Source of the DNA: an uncultured Bacteroidales bacterium
GTDB taxonomy: Bacteria > Bacteroidota > Bacteroidia > Bacteroidales > FEN-979
Assembly (NCBI GenBank): GCA_903885595.1
Contig: CAISJJ010000357.1
Location: 1-36,377, forward strand
Length of the DNA stretch: 36,377 bases
Reading direction: 5' to 3'
Both the position numbers and the translations under genes were made by a program. Numbering within the stretch: position 1 is the first letter of the stretch; every line of letters begins with the position of its first letter. The notes under the pieces were generated by a model. That model ran no database searches and was not told the origin of the DNA. It saw only the letters and a list, made by a program, of their open reading frames with translations. Of this stretch, positions 1 to 9,543 are shown piece by piece.

Positions 1-3000
1 CCTTGAAATTGAGTCTGATGCCATTCCGGGGTTGATGACTCGAAAACCCTTTTCCCGACTGCAATTGCTGTTTTTTCTCTGCTTTTGTCTTTTCCCAGTT
101 TGCTGCCATGCCAACCACTCCCCACTGACCCCAGTTGATGGACATGGCTCCGTCGCCAACCAGTCGTTTCCTGTATTGTGCAAAGGAATCCATGAAGGAG
201 TTGCCCCCCGTGTAATCGATGCGGGCTGCTTCACCAAAAATGGCGGAAACCGAGGAAAAAAGGAAGAAGAAATCGAGTTTTCTCTCCCTGAAGATGTCGT
301 GGAGGATCAAGGTCCCGTGTAGTTTGGATTTGATGACCAGGTCGGCATGTTCCTTATCTTTCAGGGCAATGACCCCGGCGCCGGGCATCCCAGCCGAATG
401 CAGCACACCCCTCACAGGTCCGTGGACTTTTTCAACCTCGGCAACCAGGGCCCGGGTCCCTTCAAGGTCGGAGGCATCGAGGCAACCTGTGATGACTTTC
501 GAACCCAGCGATTCCAGCTCCAGAAGGTTGATGATCTTTAAAGTAGTCGTGTCTTCGGAACCGGATTCGGCGATCTTTTTCCACTCGCTGCGGGGTGGCA
601 GGGGCGAGCGGTGTGTAAGCACGAGGGTGCATTTCACCGTCTGTGCAATGTGCCTTGCCAGTTCCATGCCGAGTCCGCTGACACCACCGGTGACCAGGTA
701 AACGCCGTTTTCGGCCAGGATCATCGCGGAGCCCGCCGGTGAAGAAGGCGAAAACCGGGTGTAATCTTCGGTCCAGCGGAAGCCGTGACGGTAGGCGATG
801 ACTGTCTCGTCGGCAGGCAGTGTGCATTCTGCGATCACGGCTTTTGCTAGGCTTTCCGCAGTTTCGGCGCCGGATGCGGCAGGCATGTCGGCGAGCCTTG
901 ATATGATGCCGGGATGTTCCTGCCCGATGACCCTGGCAGGGCCGGCAGCAAGCGCCTTCTCCGGGGCAAGGACATCCTCGCCGGTGACATCGTACAAATG
1001 ACTGACCACAAACAGGAGGAAGACATCTTTGATAAATCCTTCGCTGATCAGCGCCTGCTCGAGGTACATGGGGCCGTAGAAATGGTCGCAGGCCAGCTGT
1101 TCTGCAAGCCGGGGATCCAGGTGATCCCGGTCGGGGGGCTGGCCGTAGTTCCATGCATGAACAACATGGGAAGGATCAAGCTTCTCCGATTTGAGTTGTG
1201 CGATTAGTTTGAGGTAATGTTCTTTTACTGCCGGATCAATGGTGAACCGGTTATCCTTTCTTTCAAAATCCCTGCCCGGGGTCACGAAAAAACAGCGCCT
1301 GCCTTCCGCGGTGAGCTGTTTCGCCACCTCTGCACACAATCCTTCATGATCCTCAAAAAGGAGCCAGCATGCGTTCTCCTCATCTTTTGCCGGATCAGCC
1401 ATGCCATTGGTAGGGATGAGCTGCGGCGGAGGGGTCCTCTTCCACCCGGGAATGTAGAACCATTGCCCCGGGTCGGGTTTTTTCTTGTTCTCGGCCTTGG
1501 ACTTGGCGCCCTCCTTACGGGTGAAATCGATCATGTATGGTTTTCGCTCGAAGGGATAGACCGGGTAGGAGACCAGGTTGCCTTTTCCCCCGTCGAACAG
1601 TTCCCAGCTTATGGGACCTCCCGAAGCCCAGACTTGTCCGATTGCACCATAATGGAAAAACAGGGCATCGGCTTTGGTGTCGATGGCCGGAATGGTGCTC
1701 ACCACCGCATGTTCAGTCTCTTTTGCCAGCTGGCGCTTGACGGCCGATTCCAACGACTGGCCGGGACCCGATTCAATGAATACGGCCGGAGGGCCATCCA
1801 TGCATAATTTTGCCGCATCTGCGAAGCGAACCGTTTTCCGCACATGTTTCACCCAGAAATCGGGGTCGGTCGACTGCTCCGGACCCATCCACTGCCCGGT
1901 TACGGTTGATGCGATCGGTATGGCAGGGGCAGAGAGTTTCACCTGGCTGAAGAAGGTGGCGAAAGCGGGCAGCGCCGGCTCCATCATGGCCGAGTGGAAT
2001 GCATGCGAGGTGGGGATCTTCTTGTTGAAGGTCTTGCTCTTGTTGAGTTCAGCGGCAAAATTGTCGATGAGGTCAGTCGGGCCTGACACAACGCAAAGAC
2101 CCGGGCTGTTCACCACGGCGACCTCCAGTCCCGCCGGGAGCATCGGGTTCAGCTGTTCTTCGGTGAGGAGCACTGCAAGCATCGCGCCGCCCGGAAGATC
2201 CTGGATCAGCCTTCCCCTCCTGGCAACGGCTTTCAGCGCATCATGAAGGGAAAAAACACCTGAAATGGTGGCGGCTACATATTCCCCCACACTGTGACCA
2301 ATGAGCATGTCGGGCTTTATGCCAAGCGACATGAGCAGTTTTGCCTGGGCATAGCTGACCATAAACAGGGCCGGCTGGGTGATCCAGGTCTCGTTGATTC
2401 GTATCGCGGCCTCCTCTTCACCGTGGGCCGACGGGAAAAGCACCGTGCGGATGTCAAAGCCGAGCTCGGGTTTGAGAATCTCAGCACACGTGTCGATGGT
2501 CTCTTTGAAAACCTGCTGCGACTCATAGAGCGGCAATCCCATCCGGATAAACTGGTTTCCCTGCCCTGGAAACATGAAAACAACAGGTTTACGGCTGTCG
2601 TTTTTAATGGCGGTGGATGTACGGTTGCCAATTTGGGATAACAGCTCTTCCCGGTTCCTGAACGGGATGGCGGCACGGTTCAGAAAATGACGCCGGCCGT
2701 AACGTGCGGTGAATGCAATGGAATGCAGATCGGCTGAAGGGTTTGATTCCAGGAACTCTTTCAACTCTTTTTGGGCTGAAGTGACGGCATTGGGGGTGCG
2801 TCCCGAGACCAGGAGCAGATCGCAGGGCAGGTTGCCTCTTAGCTCCTCTCTTGGCGGGGCCTCTTCAAGGATCACACAGGCGTTGGTTCCGCCCACACCG
2901 AAGGCGTTTACCAGGGCCCTAAGCGGAGTGCCGTTTACACGTTCCCATTCCCTAAGTTGTGTGTTAACGAAGAAGGGGCTGTTGGGAAAATCTATCTTGG

Positions 3001-4171
3001 GGTTCGGTTCATTGAAATGGAGGCTTGCCGGTAACTTGCGGTGTTTCAGGCAGAGGGCTGTCTTGATCAGGCTGGCGGCTCCCGAGGCGATGTCGGTGTG
3101 CCCGATGTTACTCTTTACCGAACCGATGGCGCAATATTGTTTCAAGTCAGTATGCTGCCGGAAGGTCTCCGACAGTGAAGCGACTTCAATGGGATCGCCG
3201 ATGGGCGTGGCGGTGCCGTGTGCTTCTACATAAGAGATCGTATCGGCAGAGATCTCCGATAGCGCCAGCGCCTCGGTAATGACCTCCACCTGCCCTTCAA
3301 CCGAGGGAGCGGTGAAGCCCACTTTCTTGTTGCCGTCATTGTTGATCGCCCCGCCAAGGATCACAGCATAGATGTTGTTGCGATCCCTCACGGCATCTTC
3401 CAGCCTCTTCAGGATCAACACGCCGCAGCCCCGCGAGAAAACGGTTCCGTTGGCTTCCTTGTCGAAGGTCCTGCAATGTCCATCGGCCGATTCCATCCCC
3501 CCGGCCTGGTAAAGATAGCCATGGCGCTCAGGTAGTTCAATGGTTGACCCACCGGCAATGATGAGATCGCTCTGGTAACTGACCAGACTGTTTATACCGG
3601 TAACGATGGCGACCAGTGAAGTGGAACAGGCGCATTGCACGTTCACGCTGGGACCGGTAAGATTCAGTTTGTACGACACCCGGGTAGTGACATAATCCTT
3701 GTCGTTGCTGGTTACGATTGAGGCCCCGCTGGCATTCTTCCTGACCCACGGGTTTTCCATGGTCTCCACGAGGTGGAGCGGGGTCCCGGTGCCCCCGAAA
3801 ACGCCGATTCTTTCCCTGGTTTTCTGAGGATCGACACCCGCATCCTCAAGGGCATGCCACGAACATTCAAGGAAAACCCGCTGCTGGGGATCCATAAGCT
3901 CGGCTTCGCGTGGTGTATATCCGAAAAATTCAGCATCGAAATACTCCGCTCCCCCGATGATTCCACGGTTTCTTATATAATTCGGCTGATGGAATACTTC
4001 AGGATCCACCCCGGAGGCAATGAGCTCTTCGTCTGAAAAGGTGTTCAGGGTCTCAAGTCCGTCAACAAGGTTTTGCCAGTATTCGCGTATGTTCTTTGCC
4101 CCGGGCAGGCGGCAGGCCATGCCTATAATGGCGACTTTGCCTTCCATATTCTGTGATCCGTTTGTGTTCAT
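1..4171 (-). CDS. Type I polyketide synthase, KS-AT-KR... (3' end beyond window)
   Basis: The frame is open from the ATG at 4171 to the left edge (1390 codons), so the C-terminus is missing. The KS domain (about residues 10-435) has the active-site Cys182 in CACSTS, His318 in EAHGTATPIGDP and His358 in NIGHTD, with normal spacing. The AT domain (about 530-830) has FPGQGNQ, the nucleophile Ser627 in GHSVGEY and an HAFHS motif, which in this family points to malonyl-CoA. The KR domain (about 1150 to the edge) has TGGVSGLG from residue 1161 and a catalytic Tyr1320 with the following Asn four residues on. It lacks the LDD motif of B-type KRs. An ACP and any release domain must lie off-window. It starts 11 bp after the NRPS stop, so it should extend the NRPS-bound chain by one ketide unit and reduce the beta-keto group. 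A second in-frame ATG lies at codon 9. KS/AT/KR identity is firm; the product is unknown. Confidence 0.95.
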   Translation of the reverse strand, partial: MNTNGSQNMEGKVAIIGMACRLPGAKNIREYWQNLVDGLETLNTFSDEELIASGVDPEVFHQPNYIRNRGIIGGAEYFDAEFFGYTPREAELMDPQQRVFLECSWHALEDAGVDPQKTRERIGVFGGTGTPLHLVETMENPWVRKNASGASIVTSNDKDYVTTRVSYKLNLTGPSVNVQCACSTSLVAIVTGINSLVSYQSDLIIAGGSTIELPERHGYLYQAGGMESADGHCRTFDKEANGTVFSRGCGVLILKRLEDAVRDRNNIYAVILGGAINNDGNKKVGFTAPSVEGQVEVITEALALSEISADTISYVEAHGTATPIGDPIEVASLSETFRQHTDLKQYCAIGSVKSNIGHTDIASGAASLIKTALCLKHRKLPASLHFNEPNPKIDFPNSPFFVNTQLREWERVNGTPLRALVNAFGVGGTNACVILEEAPPREELRGNLPCDLLLVSGRTPNAVTSAQKELKEFLESNPSADLHSIAFTARYGRRHFLNRAAIPFRNREELLSQIGNRTSTAIKNDSRKPVVFMFPGQGNQFIRMGLPLYESQQVFKETIDTCAEILKPELGFDIRTVLFPSAHGEEEAAIRINETWITQPALFMVSYAQAKLLMSLGIKPDMLIGHSVGEYVAATISGVFSLHDALKAVARRGRLIQDLPGGAMLAVLLTEEQLNPMLPAGLEVAVVNSPGLCVVSGPTDLIDNFAAELNKSKTFNKKIPTSHAFHSAMMEPALPAFATFFSQVKLSAPAIPIASTVTGQWMGPEQSTDPDFWVKHVRKTVRFADAAKLCMDGPPAVFIESGPGQSLESAVKRQLAKETEHAVVSTIPAIDTKADALFFHYGAIGQVWASGGPISWELFDGGKGNLVSYPVYPFERKPYMIDFTRKEGAKSKAENKKKPDPGQWFYIPGWKRTPPPQLIPTNGMADPAKDEENACWLLFEDHEGLCAEVAKQLTAEGRRCFFVTPGRDFERKDNRFTIDPAVKEHYLKLIAQLKSEKLDPSHVVHAWNYGQPPDRDHLDPRLAEQLACDHFYGPMYLEQALISEGFIKDVFLLFVVSHLYDVTGEDVLAPEKALAAGPARVIGQEHPGIISRLADMPAASGAETAESLAKAVIAECTLPADETVIAYRHGFRWTEDYTRFSPSSPAGSAMILAENGVYLVTGGVSGLGMELARHIAQTVKCTLVLTHRSPLPPRSEWKKIAESGSEDTTTLKIINLLELESLGSKVITGCLDASDLEGTRALVAEVEKVHGPVRGVLHSAGMPGAGVIALKDKEHADLVIKSKLHGTLILHDIFRERKLDFFFLFSSVSAIFGEAARIDYTGGNSFMDSFAQYRKRLVGDGAMSINWGQWGVVGMAANWEKTKAEKKQQLQSGKGFSSHQPRNGIRLNFK

Positions 4172-4182
4172 AGCTTACAAGT

Positions 4183-7100
4183 TTATGTCAGTTTATTACC
4201 AGGAAATATACGTTTGCTGATCTGCTGCCTGATGCTTTTGTTGCGCATGGCCGCACGCCTGGTAATGTCGTTGTGGTCGTGCACTGGCTTTTCTTTGCGT
4301 AGAAAGGCTGCGAGGCTGCGGATGGTGGGATATTGGAAGAGCTCCACGATGCTCAGGGCAGCGCCCATCTTTTCTGTGGCCAGGTCTTTCATCCTGACCA
4401 GCAGCAAGCTGTGCCCGCCAACTTCGAAAAAGTTGTCATCTATGGTGAAAGCCTCATGCCCGAGCAACTCTTTCCATATCGATTTGATTTGTAGTTCGGT
4501 TTCGTTGAGCTGCGATGACACGGGGGGTGGAATGGTATGCAGGGCGGGCCTGAGACTCATAAGGGCTTTGCGGTCGGTTTTGCCGTTTGGCAAGGTCGGA
4601 ATGGCCGGCGCTGTAAGGAAATGACCGGGTATCATGTACGAGGGCAGGTGCAGTCGCAGAAATTCCCTTAGTTCAGCCTCCCTGACCGATGCCCCTGGCT
4701 CCGGCACCATAAAGGCGGTCAGCCTGATGTCATCATCGCCGTGTTCATGGGCATCAACAATAACCCTCCTCACCCCCGGGAAGCGCAATATGGTCGCTTC
4801 TACCTCCCCCAGTTCGATCCTGAACCCCCTCACCTTGACCTGGTGGTCGGTTCGCCCCAGGAACTCAACCGAACCGTCGGACAGGAACCTGCATAGATCG
4901 CCTACCCTGTATATTCTCGCTCCCGGCTTAGCTGAGAAAGGATCGGGCAAAAACCTTGAGGCTGTCTGTGCCTCATCCCCGAAATAGCCTTCGGAGAGGA
5001 CCATGCCACCAACGTAGGCTTCCCCGGGCACACCGATGGGCACAGGCTTCATTCCTTCATCAAGTATGTAAAGGGCGGCGTTGAAAATGGGTCGGCCAAT
5101 GGGAACGGTTCTCATCGGGCTATTGCGCACGCATCTCCAGCCAGCCATGTAGACAGTGGCTTCAGTAGGCCCGTAAAGATTGATGAGATCTGCCCCCGAC
5201 TGGCTGAAGATCTGGTCCTGTAAAGTTTTAGAGAGCCTCTCTCCCCCTGAGATGATTGTTTTAAGTGATTTTATTCGTGAAGGCACCCCGGAGTCACAGA
5301 GGGCCTTCAGCCCTGAAGGAACGAATTGTATCGTGTTCACCTCCATTTCACGGATGATGGTTTCGACCTTTTCGGGTGCCTGCAACTCGCTCCGCTTCTC
5401 AAGTACCACGCTGGCCCCTCTCGTCAGCGGGGTGAAAAGCTCAAACAGGGATATGTCAAAATTGATGGAGGTGGTTGAAAGGAATGTGTCTGATACAGTT
5501 ACTGATAACTCCGAACCTATCCATACCAGGAAATTATGAAGGCTGTCGTGCCTGATCATAACACCCTTAGGATTGCCAGTCGATCCCGACGTAAATATGA
5601 TGTAGGCCAGATCGGCGGGGCCGGCGCCAAAAACGGCAGGGCCAGGGGAGGTTTCAGCGGCAAGGAGTTCGGCTGTGGTCATAACCATGCCCGGAAACTC
5701 CTCCTTCAGTGCCGGTTTGACTTCGTCTGAAACCAGGATGTTCACACCGGTTTTTTGAATGACATACCGCAGGCGTTCTTCAGGATAGTAAGGGTCAAGC
5801 GGAACATAGACACCCCCGGCGAGGAAAATGGCCAGAATGAAGATCACCATCTCCGGAGAATTTTCAAGATGGACCCCCACAGGATCCCCTTTCTGCAGAC
5901 CAAACTGCCTCAGCCTGCCGGCGATGGCGATGGCTCTTTCGCCCATTTCGGCATAGTTGTACGACGACCTTCGTGAAACAAGCGCTTTTGCCCCCGGTGT
6001 TTTCACAATCTGTGACCATACCAGTTCAGGAAGAGTCTTTTCAGGACCGGTTGGATGCAATGTGTCGTTCCAACCGTAAACCACCTTTTGGTATTCGACG
6101 GCCGGCATGAGGTTGATGGATGACAACTTGACCGATGGTTGAGATGCGGCGTGTTTGAGGATTTCAACAAAATGGCCGGCCAGCATCTCCATCGTTTCAT
6201 GGGAGTAAAGGCTCGCGGAATAGGTGAAAACGACCTCTGCTCCCGACAAGCTGCTGAAGATCTCGGTGTACAGGTCGAACTTCGAAAGTCCGGTAAATTC
6301 TTCCCTTCCTGATGCCAAGAGATCACTTCCCGCCTCAAAGGTCCAGTCCGCCTCGTGATAGGCAAACATGACCTGGAAAAAGGGATTGATGCCCGGGATC
6401 CGGTCGGCTTTCATGGCCACCCCCATGTGATTCAGCGGGAAACGTGCGTGAACAAGGCCATCCAGAATCTGTTCCCTCACGGAAGCCAGCCAACTTGAAA
6501 AGGCCATCGAAGGGTCAGGCCTGGCCCTGAAAAGCATGGTGTTCACGAAATAGCCAATGGCGCCTGAGAATTCCCGCCTGTTACGGTTGGCGACGGGCGT
6601 TCCGATGAGGAAGTCGGTTCGCCCTGAATGACGGTATAAAAGAACCGAAAAGGCAGCGAGACAGGTCATGTACATACTCGACCCGCATCGGTTGGCCAAC
6701 TGCTTCAGCCTTGCCCTGAGCATGGGATCCAGGTTCACCCGTACCTGCCCTCCCTCCTGCGAAAAGCCTACCGGTCGTGTAAAGTCGCACGGAATTTCGA
6801 AGAATGCAGGGACATCAGCGAGCCGGTGGTTCCAGTAGGCACGGTCGGCCAGGTAATCCTTTCCCGAAAGATAATCCGTTTCGTCATGGCAGAACAGTTG
6901 GTCGGAGGTATCTGGTTTCAGCAGGGGAGATGAACCCTCACAGGCCATGGCATAGAAATTTCTCAGGTCACCCATCAAAACCCCGAACGAAAGTCCGTCG
7001 AAGACAATGTGGTGAACAATCACCGCCAACAGGTGACGGTTGGTTCCCAGATTAAACAGGATGAACCTGCACAGGCGGTCGGTCGCGAGGTCGAACGGCT

Positions 7101-9528
7101 TTGAGGCTTCTGCCCTGGCCATCTTTAATGCATCCTCATCGTTGAGGGATGAGGGGATCGCACCGGGTCCCCGGGTCTCAAGCAATTCACCGGACTGTAC
7201 AAGGAATTTTTCGATAACGGAGGACTTTCCCAGGCGGAACCTTGCCATGATGCCAGGATGCTTCACTGAAAGCCATTGTAACGCATTTGAGAGGCATGCT
7301 ACATCCAGCGGCCCGTCAATGTGCAGGCTATAGAAAATATTGTAGGCTGACAGCCCTGGCTGGGCCTGGTGAAGAAACCAGAGGGATTTCTGGCTTTCCG
7401 AGAGGATGTTGGCGGGTTTTGTCAGGGCCGCATCAACCGGTGCAATCAGGCTTTCCGGGATAATGTTCGGGGGTTCTGTCCGGGTTGGGTGATCAGGAGC
7501 ATTCAGCCTTTCCAGGAAAATGTTGGCGGGCTCTGCAAGGACCGATTCAAACTGGTTCAGGTTGGGCAGGTTGGGTGCGACCGCCGGAGCTTGGAGCAGT
7601 GTGTGTTGGTTGTCCGACCTGAAACCCGGTAGGCCGGATACCCAGGACAGCAGGCTTGCCGGCGTGAGATTCTCAAAAACTGATTTCAGCGAAACGGCTA
7701 CCCCCATCTTCGACCCGATCCCGAGGGCCAGTGACCCCGCTTTCAGTGAGTTTCCCCCAAGGTCGAAGAAGTTGTCCTGCATGCCGATGCCCTCTGTGCC
7801 TAATACATCCTCCCATGCCCTGACCATGATTTTTTCAGCGGCAGTGACCGGCGCTACGGCCGGGTAACCCAGGTCCGGCCTTAAGGTTCCGGGCAGGGGC
7901 AGCGATTTGCGGTCGATCTTGCCGTTGGGAAGCATGGGAAAATGGTCGAGACGAACAAAGATCTCGGGAATCATGAAGTCGGGCAGGATGTTAACCAGCT
8001 TCGCACGCAACCCGTTCACAGGCATCGCTTCGTTGTCGTGGAATGTGACATATCCCACGAGCCTTTTCCCTGCACGGTGGTCTTCAACAGCCTTTACAAC
8101 GGCCAGTCTTATTTCTTTCAGTGTGAGAAGGGCGTGTTCGACTTCGGGAAGCTCGATACGGAAACCTCGGATCTTTACCTGCTGGTCCCGGCGCCCGACA
8201 TAACTGAAACACCCCGGGGCAATTTCCCGGGCGAGGTCGCCCGACCGGTAGAGCCTGAGGTTGTCCCCCCAGTCCACGGTGGCATTTATAAATGTTTTGG
8301 AGGTAAGTTCCGGGAGGTTTACATATCCCCGGGCGATTCCGTTACCGCATGCAAGCAGCTCGCCGGTATCTCCCGGCATCACAGGTTTCAGGTTTTCATC
8401 AACGATGAAGACCCTGGTGCCTTCAAGCGGATTGCCGATGTGCGGTTTCTCGCCGGGATGCAGACGACAGGCTGTAATGTTGGCGGTTGCTTCGGTTGGT
8501 CCGTAAAGGTTCCACAGCTGCAAGCCGGGAAGTCGTTCAAAAGTGGCTTGCAGGAGCTCACCGGTGACGGCTTCACCCGAAAGGCAGACTGCGGTTGGTG
8601 GCTCGACACCCGGCGCCCGTCCATCCGCCGAATTCAGGAAACGAAGGATCTCCGACCAGAGTGTCGGAACACAGTACAGGCCTGTGCCGGGATGCTCAGA
8701 ATACCAGCGCATGAGGGCGGCCGGTTGTCGGATCAGCATCGGATCGAGGATGTGGAGGGTCGTTCCCGCCAAGAGGGTTGAGTAAAACTGGGTGACAGCC
8801 GCGGCAAAGATGAATGAAGATGTGAGGGGCAGCGCAACCCCGGTCTGCGGCATGACCTTCCCGTAAAACCAGTGCACATAGTAACTAAGGTTCCGGTGTT
8901 CGATCATCACCCCTTTGGGGTTGCCGGTCGAACCGGATGTATACATTATGTAAGCGAGGTCTCCCGGTTCGATGGGCCTTGCAGCAGGGCGTGCCTTCGC
9001 CGACAGCCGCGCGGCTTCGGTCATGGCCGGATGTAAAGGTGGTGTGCCGTGTGGGCCGATTGAGGCTTCAGTACTGTCCTGATCCAAAAGTGCATTGCCG
9101 TGGGTGCACCTTGAGGCTTCAGTCCAGTCCGGATGGAAAAGCGCTGTGCCGGGTGGGCACATTGATGCTTCGGCTCCGGGTTCGGCAATAAGCAGGCTTG
9201 CACCTGCATCCTGAAGGATGTAACGAATCCTTTCGGCGGGAAATGCTGCAGAGAGCGGAATGTAGGCGGCGCCGGTCCTCAGGATGGCAAGTACCGTGAC
9301 CGCCATCCGGATGGATGGTTGCAGGTTCAGCCCCACGACCACACCGCGACAGGCTCCGGCCTCAATCAGTTGGGCCGCCAGGCCCGAGGTCCATCTTTCC
9401 AACCCGGAAAAATCGATTTGCTCTCCTCCGTGCACAATGGCAAGCTCATCCGGGCTATGGCCCGCATGTTGCAAAATCTCCTCGTGAATGGGTATGAACA
9501 TGCCTGTCGCGCTATAATCCTGCTTCAC
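4183..9528 (-). CDS. Nonribosomal peptide synthetase, A-T-C-A-T
   Basis: This 1781-residue enzyme has two adenylation domains. A1 spans about residues 10-545, with TSGSTGNPKG near 197 and NGKIDRK near 536. T1 is about 560-640, with the phosphopantetheine Ser594 in GGNSL. The condensation domain is about 700-1130, with HHIVFDG at 839-845. A2 is about 1155-1660, and T2 has Ser1707 in GGHSL. There is no N-terminal C domain, so A1-T1 is a loading module. A1 has Ala242 where amino-acid-activating domains carry the Asp that binds the alpha-amino group. Its other pocket residues match no code I know. The A2 pocket reads D-I-F-Q-I-G-L-V-Y-K, close to the glycine code. A basic tail of about 35 residues follows T2 and may dock to the PKS. 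No TE or MbtH-like protein is in the window. The chosen start is a GTG 15 bp after the TolC-like gene; ATG codon 10 is an alternative. Confidence 0.95.
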   Translation of the reverse strand: MKQDYSATGMFIPIHEEILQHAGHSPDELAIVHGGEQIDFSGLERWTSGLAAQLIEAGACRGVVVGLNLQPSIRMAVTVLAILRTGAAYIPLSAAFPAERIRYILQDAGASLLIAEPGAEASMCPPGTALFHPDWTEASRCTHGNALLDQDSTEASIGPHGTPPLHPAMTEAARLSAKARPAARPIEPGDLAYIMYTSGSTGNPKGVMIEHRNLSYYVHWFYGKVMPQTGVALPLTSSFIFAAAVTQFYSTLLAGTTLHILDPMLIRQPAALMRWYSEHPGTGLYCVPTLWSEILRFLNSADGRAPGVEPPTAVCLSGEAVTGELLQATFERLPGLQLWNLYGPTEATANITACRLHPGEKPHIGNPLEGTRVFIVDENLKPVMPGDTGELLACGNGIARGYVNLPELTSKTFINATVDWGDNLRLYRSGDLAREIAPGCFSYVGRRDQQVKIRGFRIELPEVEHALLTLKEIRLAVVKAVEDHRAGKRLVGYVTFHDNEAMPVNGLRAKLVNILPDFMIPEIFVRLDHFPMLPNGKIDRKSLPLPGTLRPDLGYPAVAPVTAAEKIMVRAWEDVLGTEGIGMQDNFFDLGGNSLKAGSLALGIGSKMGVAVSLKSVFENLTPASLLSWVSGLPGFRSDNQHTLLQAPAVAPNLPNLNQFESVLAEPANIFLERLNAPDHPTRTEPPNIIPESLIAPVDAALTKPANILSESQKSLWFLHQAQPGLSAYNIFYSLHIDGPLDVACLSNALQWLSVKHPGIMARFRLGKSSVIEKFLVQSGELLETRGPGAIPSSLNDEDALKMARAEASKPFDLATDRLCRFILFNLGTNRHLLAVIVHHIVFDGLSFGVLMGDLRNFYAMACEGSSPLLKPDTSDQLFCHDETDYLSGKDYLADRAYWNHRLADVPAFFEIPCDFTRPVGFSQEGGQVRVNLDPMLRARLKQLANRCGSSMYMTCLAAFSVLLYRHSGRTDFLIGTPVANRNRREFSGAIGYFVNTMLFRARPDPSMAFSSWLASVREQILDGLVHARFPLNHMGVAMKADRIPGINPFFQVMFAYHEADWTFEAGSDLLASGREEFTGLSKFDLYTEIFSSLSGAEVVFTYSASLYSHETMEMLAGHFVEILKHAASQPSVKLSSINLMPAVEYQKVVYGWNDTLHPTGPEKTLPELVWSQIVKTPGAKALVSRRSSYNYAEMGERAIAIAGRLRQFGLQKGDPVGVHLENSPEMVIFILAIFLAGGVYVPLDPYYPEERLRYVIQKTGVNILVSDEVKPALKEEFPGMVMTTAELLAAETSPGPAVFGAGPADLAYIIFTSGSTGNPKGVMIRHDSLHNFLVWIGSELSVTVSDTFLSTTSINFDISLFELFTPLTRGASVVLEKRSELQAPEKVETIIREMEVNTIQFVPSGLKALCDSGVPSRIKSLKTIISGGERLSKTLQDQIFSQSGADLINLYGPTEATVYMAGWRCVRNSPMRTVPIGRPIFNAALYILDEGMKPVPIGVPGEAYVGGMVLSEGYFGDEAQTASRFLPDPFSAKPGARIYRVGDLCRFLSDGSVEFLGRTDHQVKVRGFRIELGEVEATILRFPGVRRVIVDAHEHGDDDIRLTAFMVPEPGASVREAELREFLRLHLPSYMIPGHFLTAPAIPTLPNGKTDRKALMSLRPALHTIPPPVSSQLNETELQIKSIWKELLGHEAFTIDDNFFEVGGHSLLLVRMKDLATEKMGAALSIVELFQYPTIRSLAAFLRKEKPVHDHNDITRRAAMRNKSIRQQISKRIFPGNKLT
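7394..7540 (-). repeat. In-frame 57-bp tandem repeat in the T1-C linker
   Basis: The string CTTTCC followed by a related sequence recurs at 7394, 7451 and 7508, exactly 57 bp apart. On the minus strand this encodes 19-residue units beginning EPANIFLE, EPPNIIPE and KPANILSE. The last unit runs into the first conserved motif of the C domain (LSESQKSLWFLHQ). The linker therefore seems to have grown by duplicating the start of the C domain. Confidence 0.88.
9011..9173 (-). repeat. In-frame 51-bp tandem repeat inside NRPS A1
   Basis: Three full 51-bp units begin at 9011, 9062 and 9113 (plus-strand coordinates), and a partial fourth begins at 9164. Each starts with a version of GAGGCTTC. They encode about three 17-residue units on the minus strand, beginning with TEAS or AEAS and containing a Gly-Thr/Asn-x-Leu core. 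They cover residues 119-172, just before the A3 motif of A1. This stretch is about 25-30 residues longer than usual in A domains, so it looks like a local expansion. Confidence 0.9.
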
Positions 9529-9543
9529 CGTGGGTTCGTTTAT

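Noticed and set aside
462-1154. A 230-codon minus-strand open frame
   Set aside because: It is out of frame with the conserved KR and linker coding of the PKS, and its Arg/Pro-rich translation is typical of a shadow frame.
7942-8781. A 279-codon plus-strand open frame
   Set aside because: It lies wholly antisense to conserved A-domain motifs of the NRPS and has no recognisable domain.
7394-9173. Regularly spaced repeats as a possible CRISPR-like array
   Set aside because: Units are contiguous without spacers, stay in the NRPS frame and lie within coding sequence.
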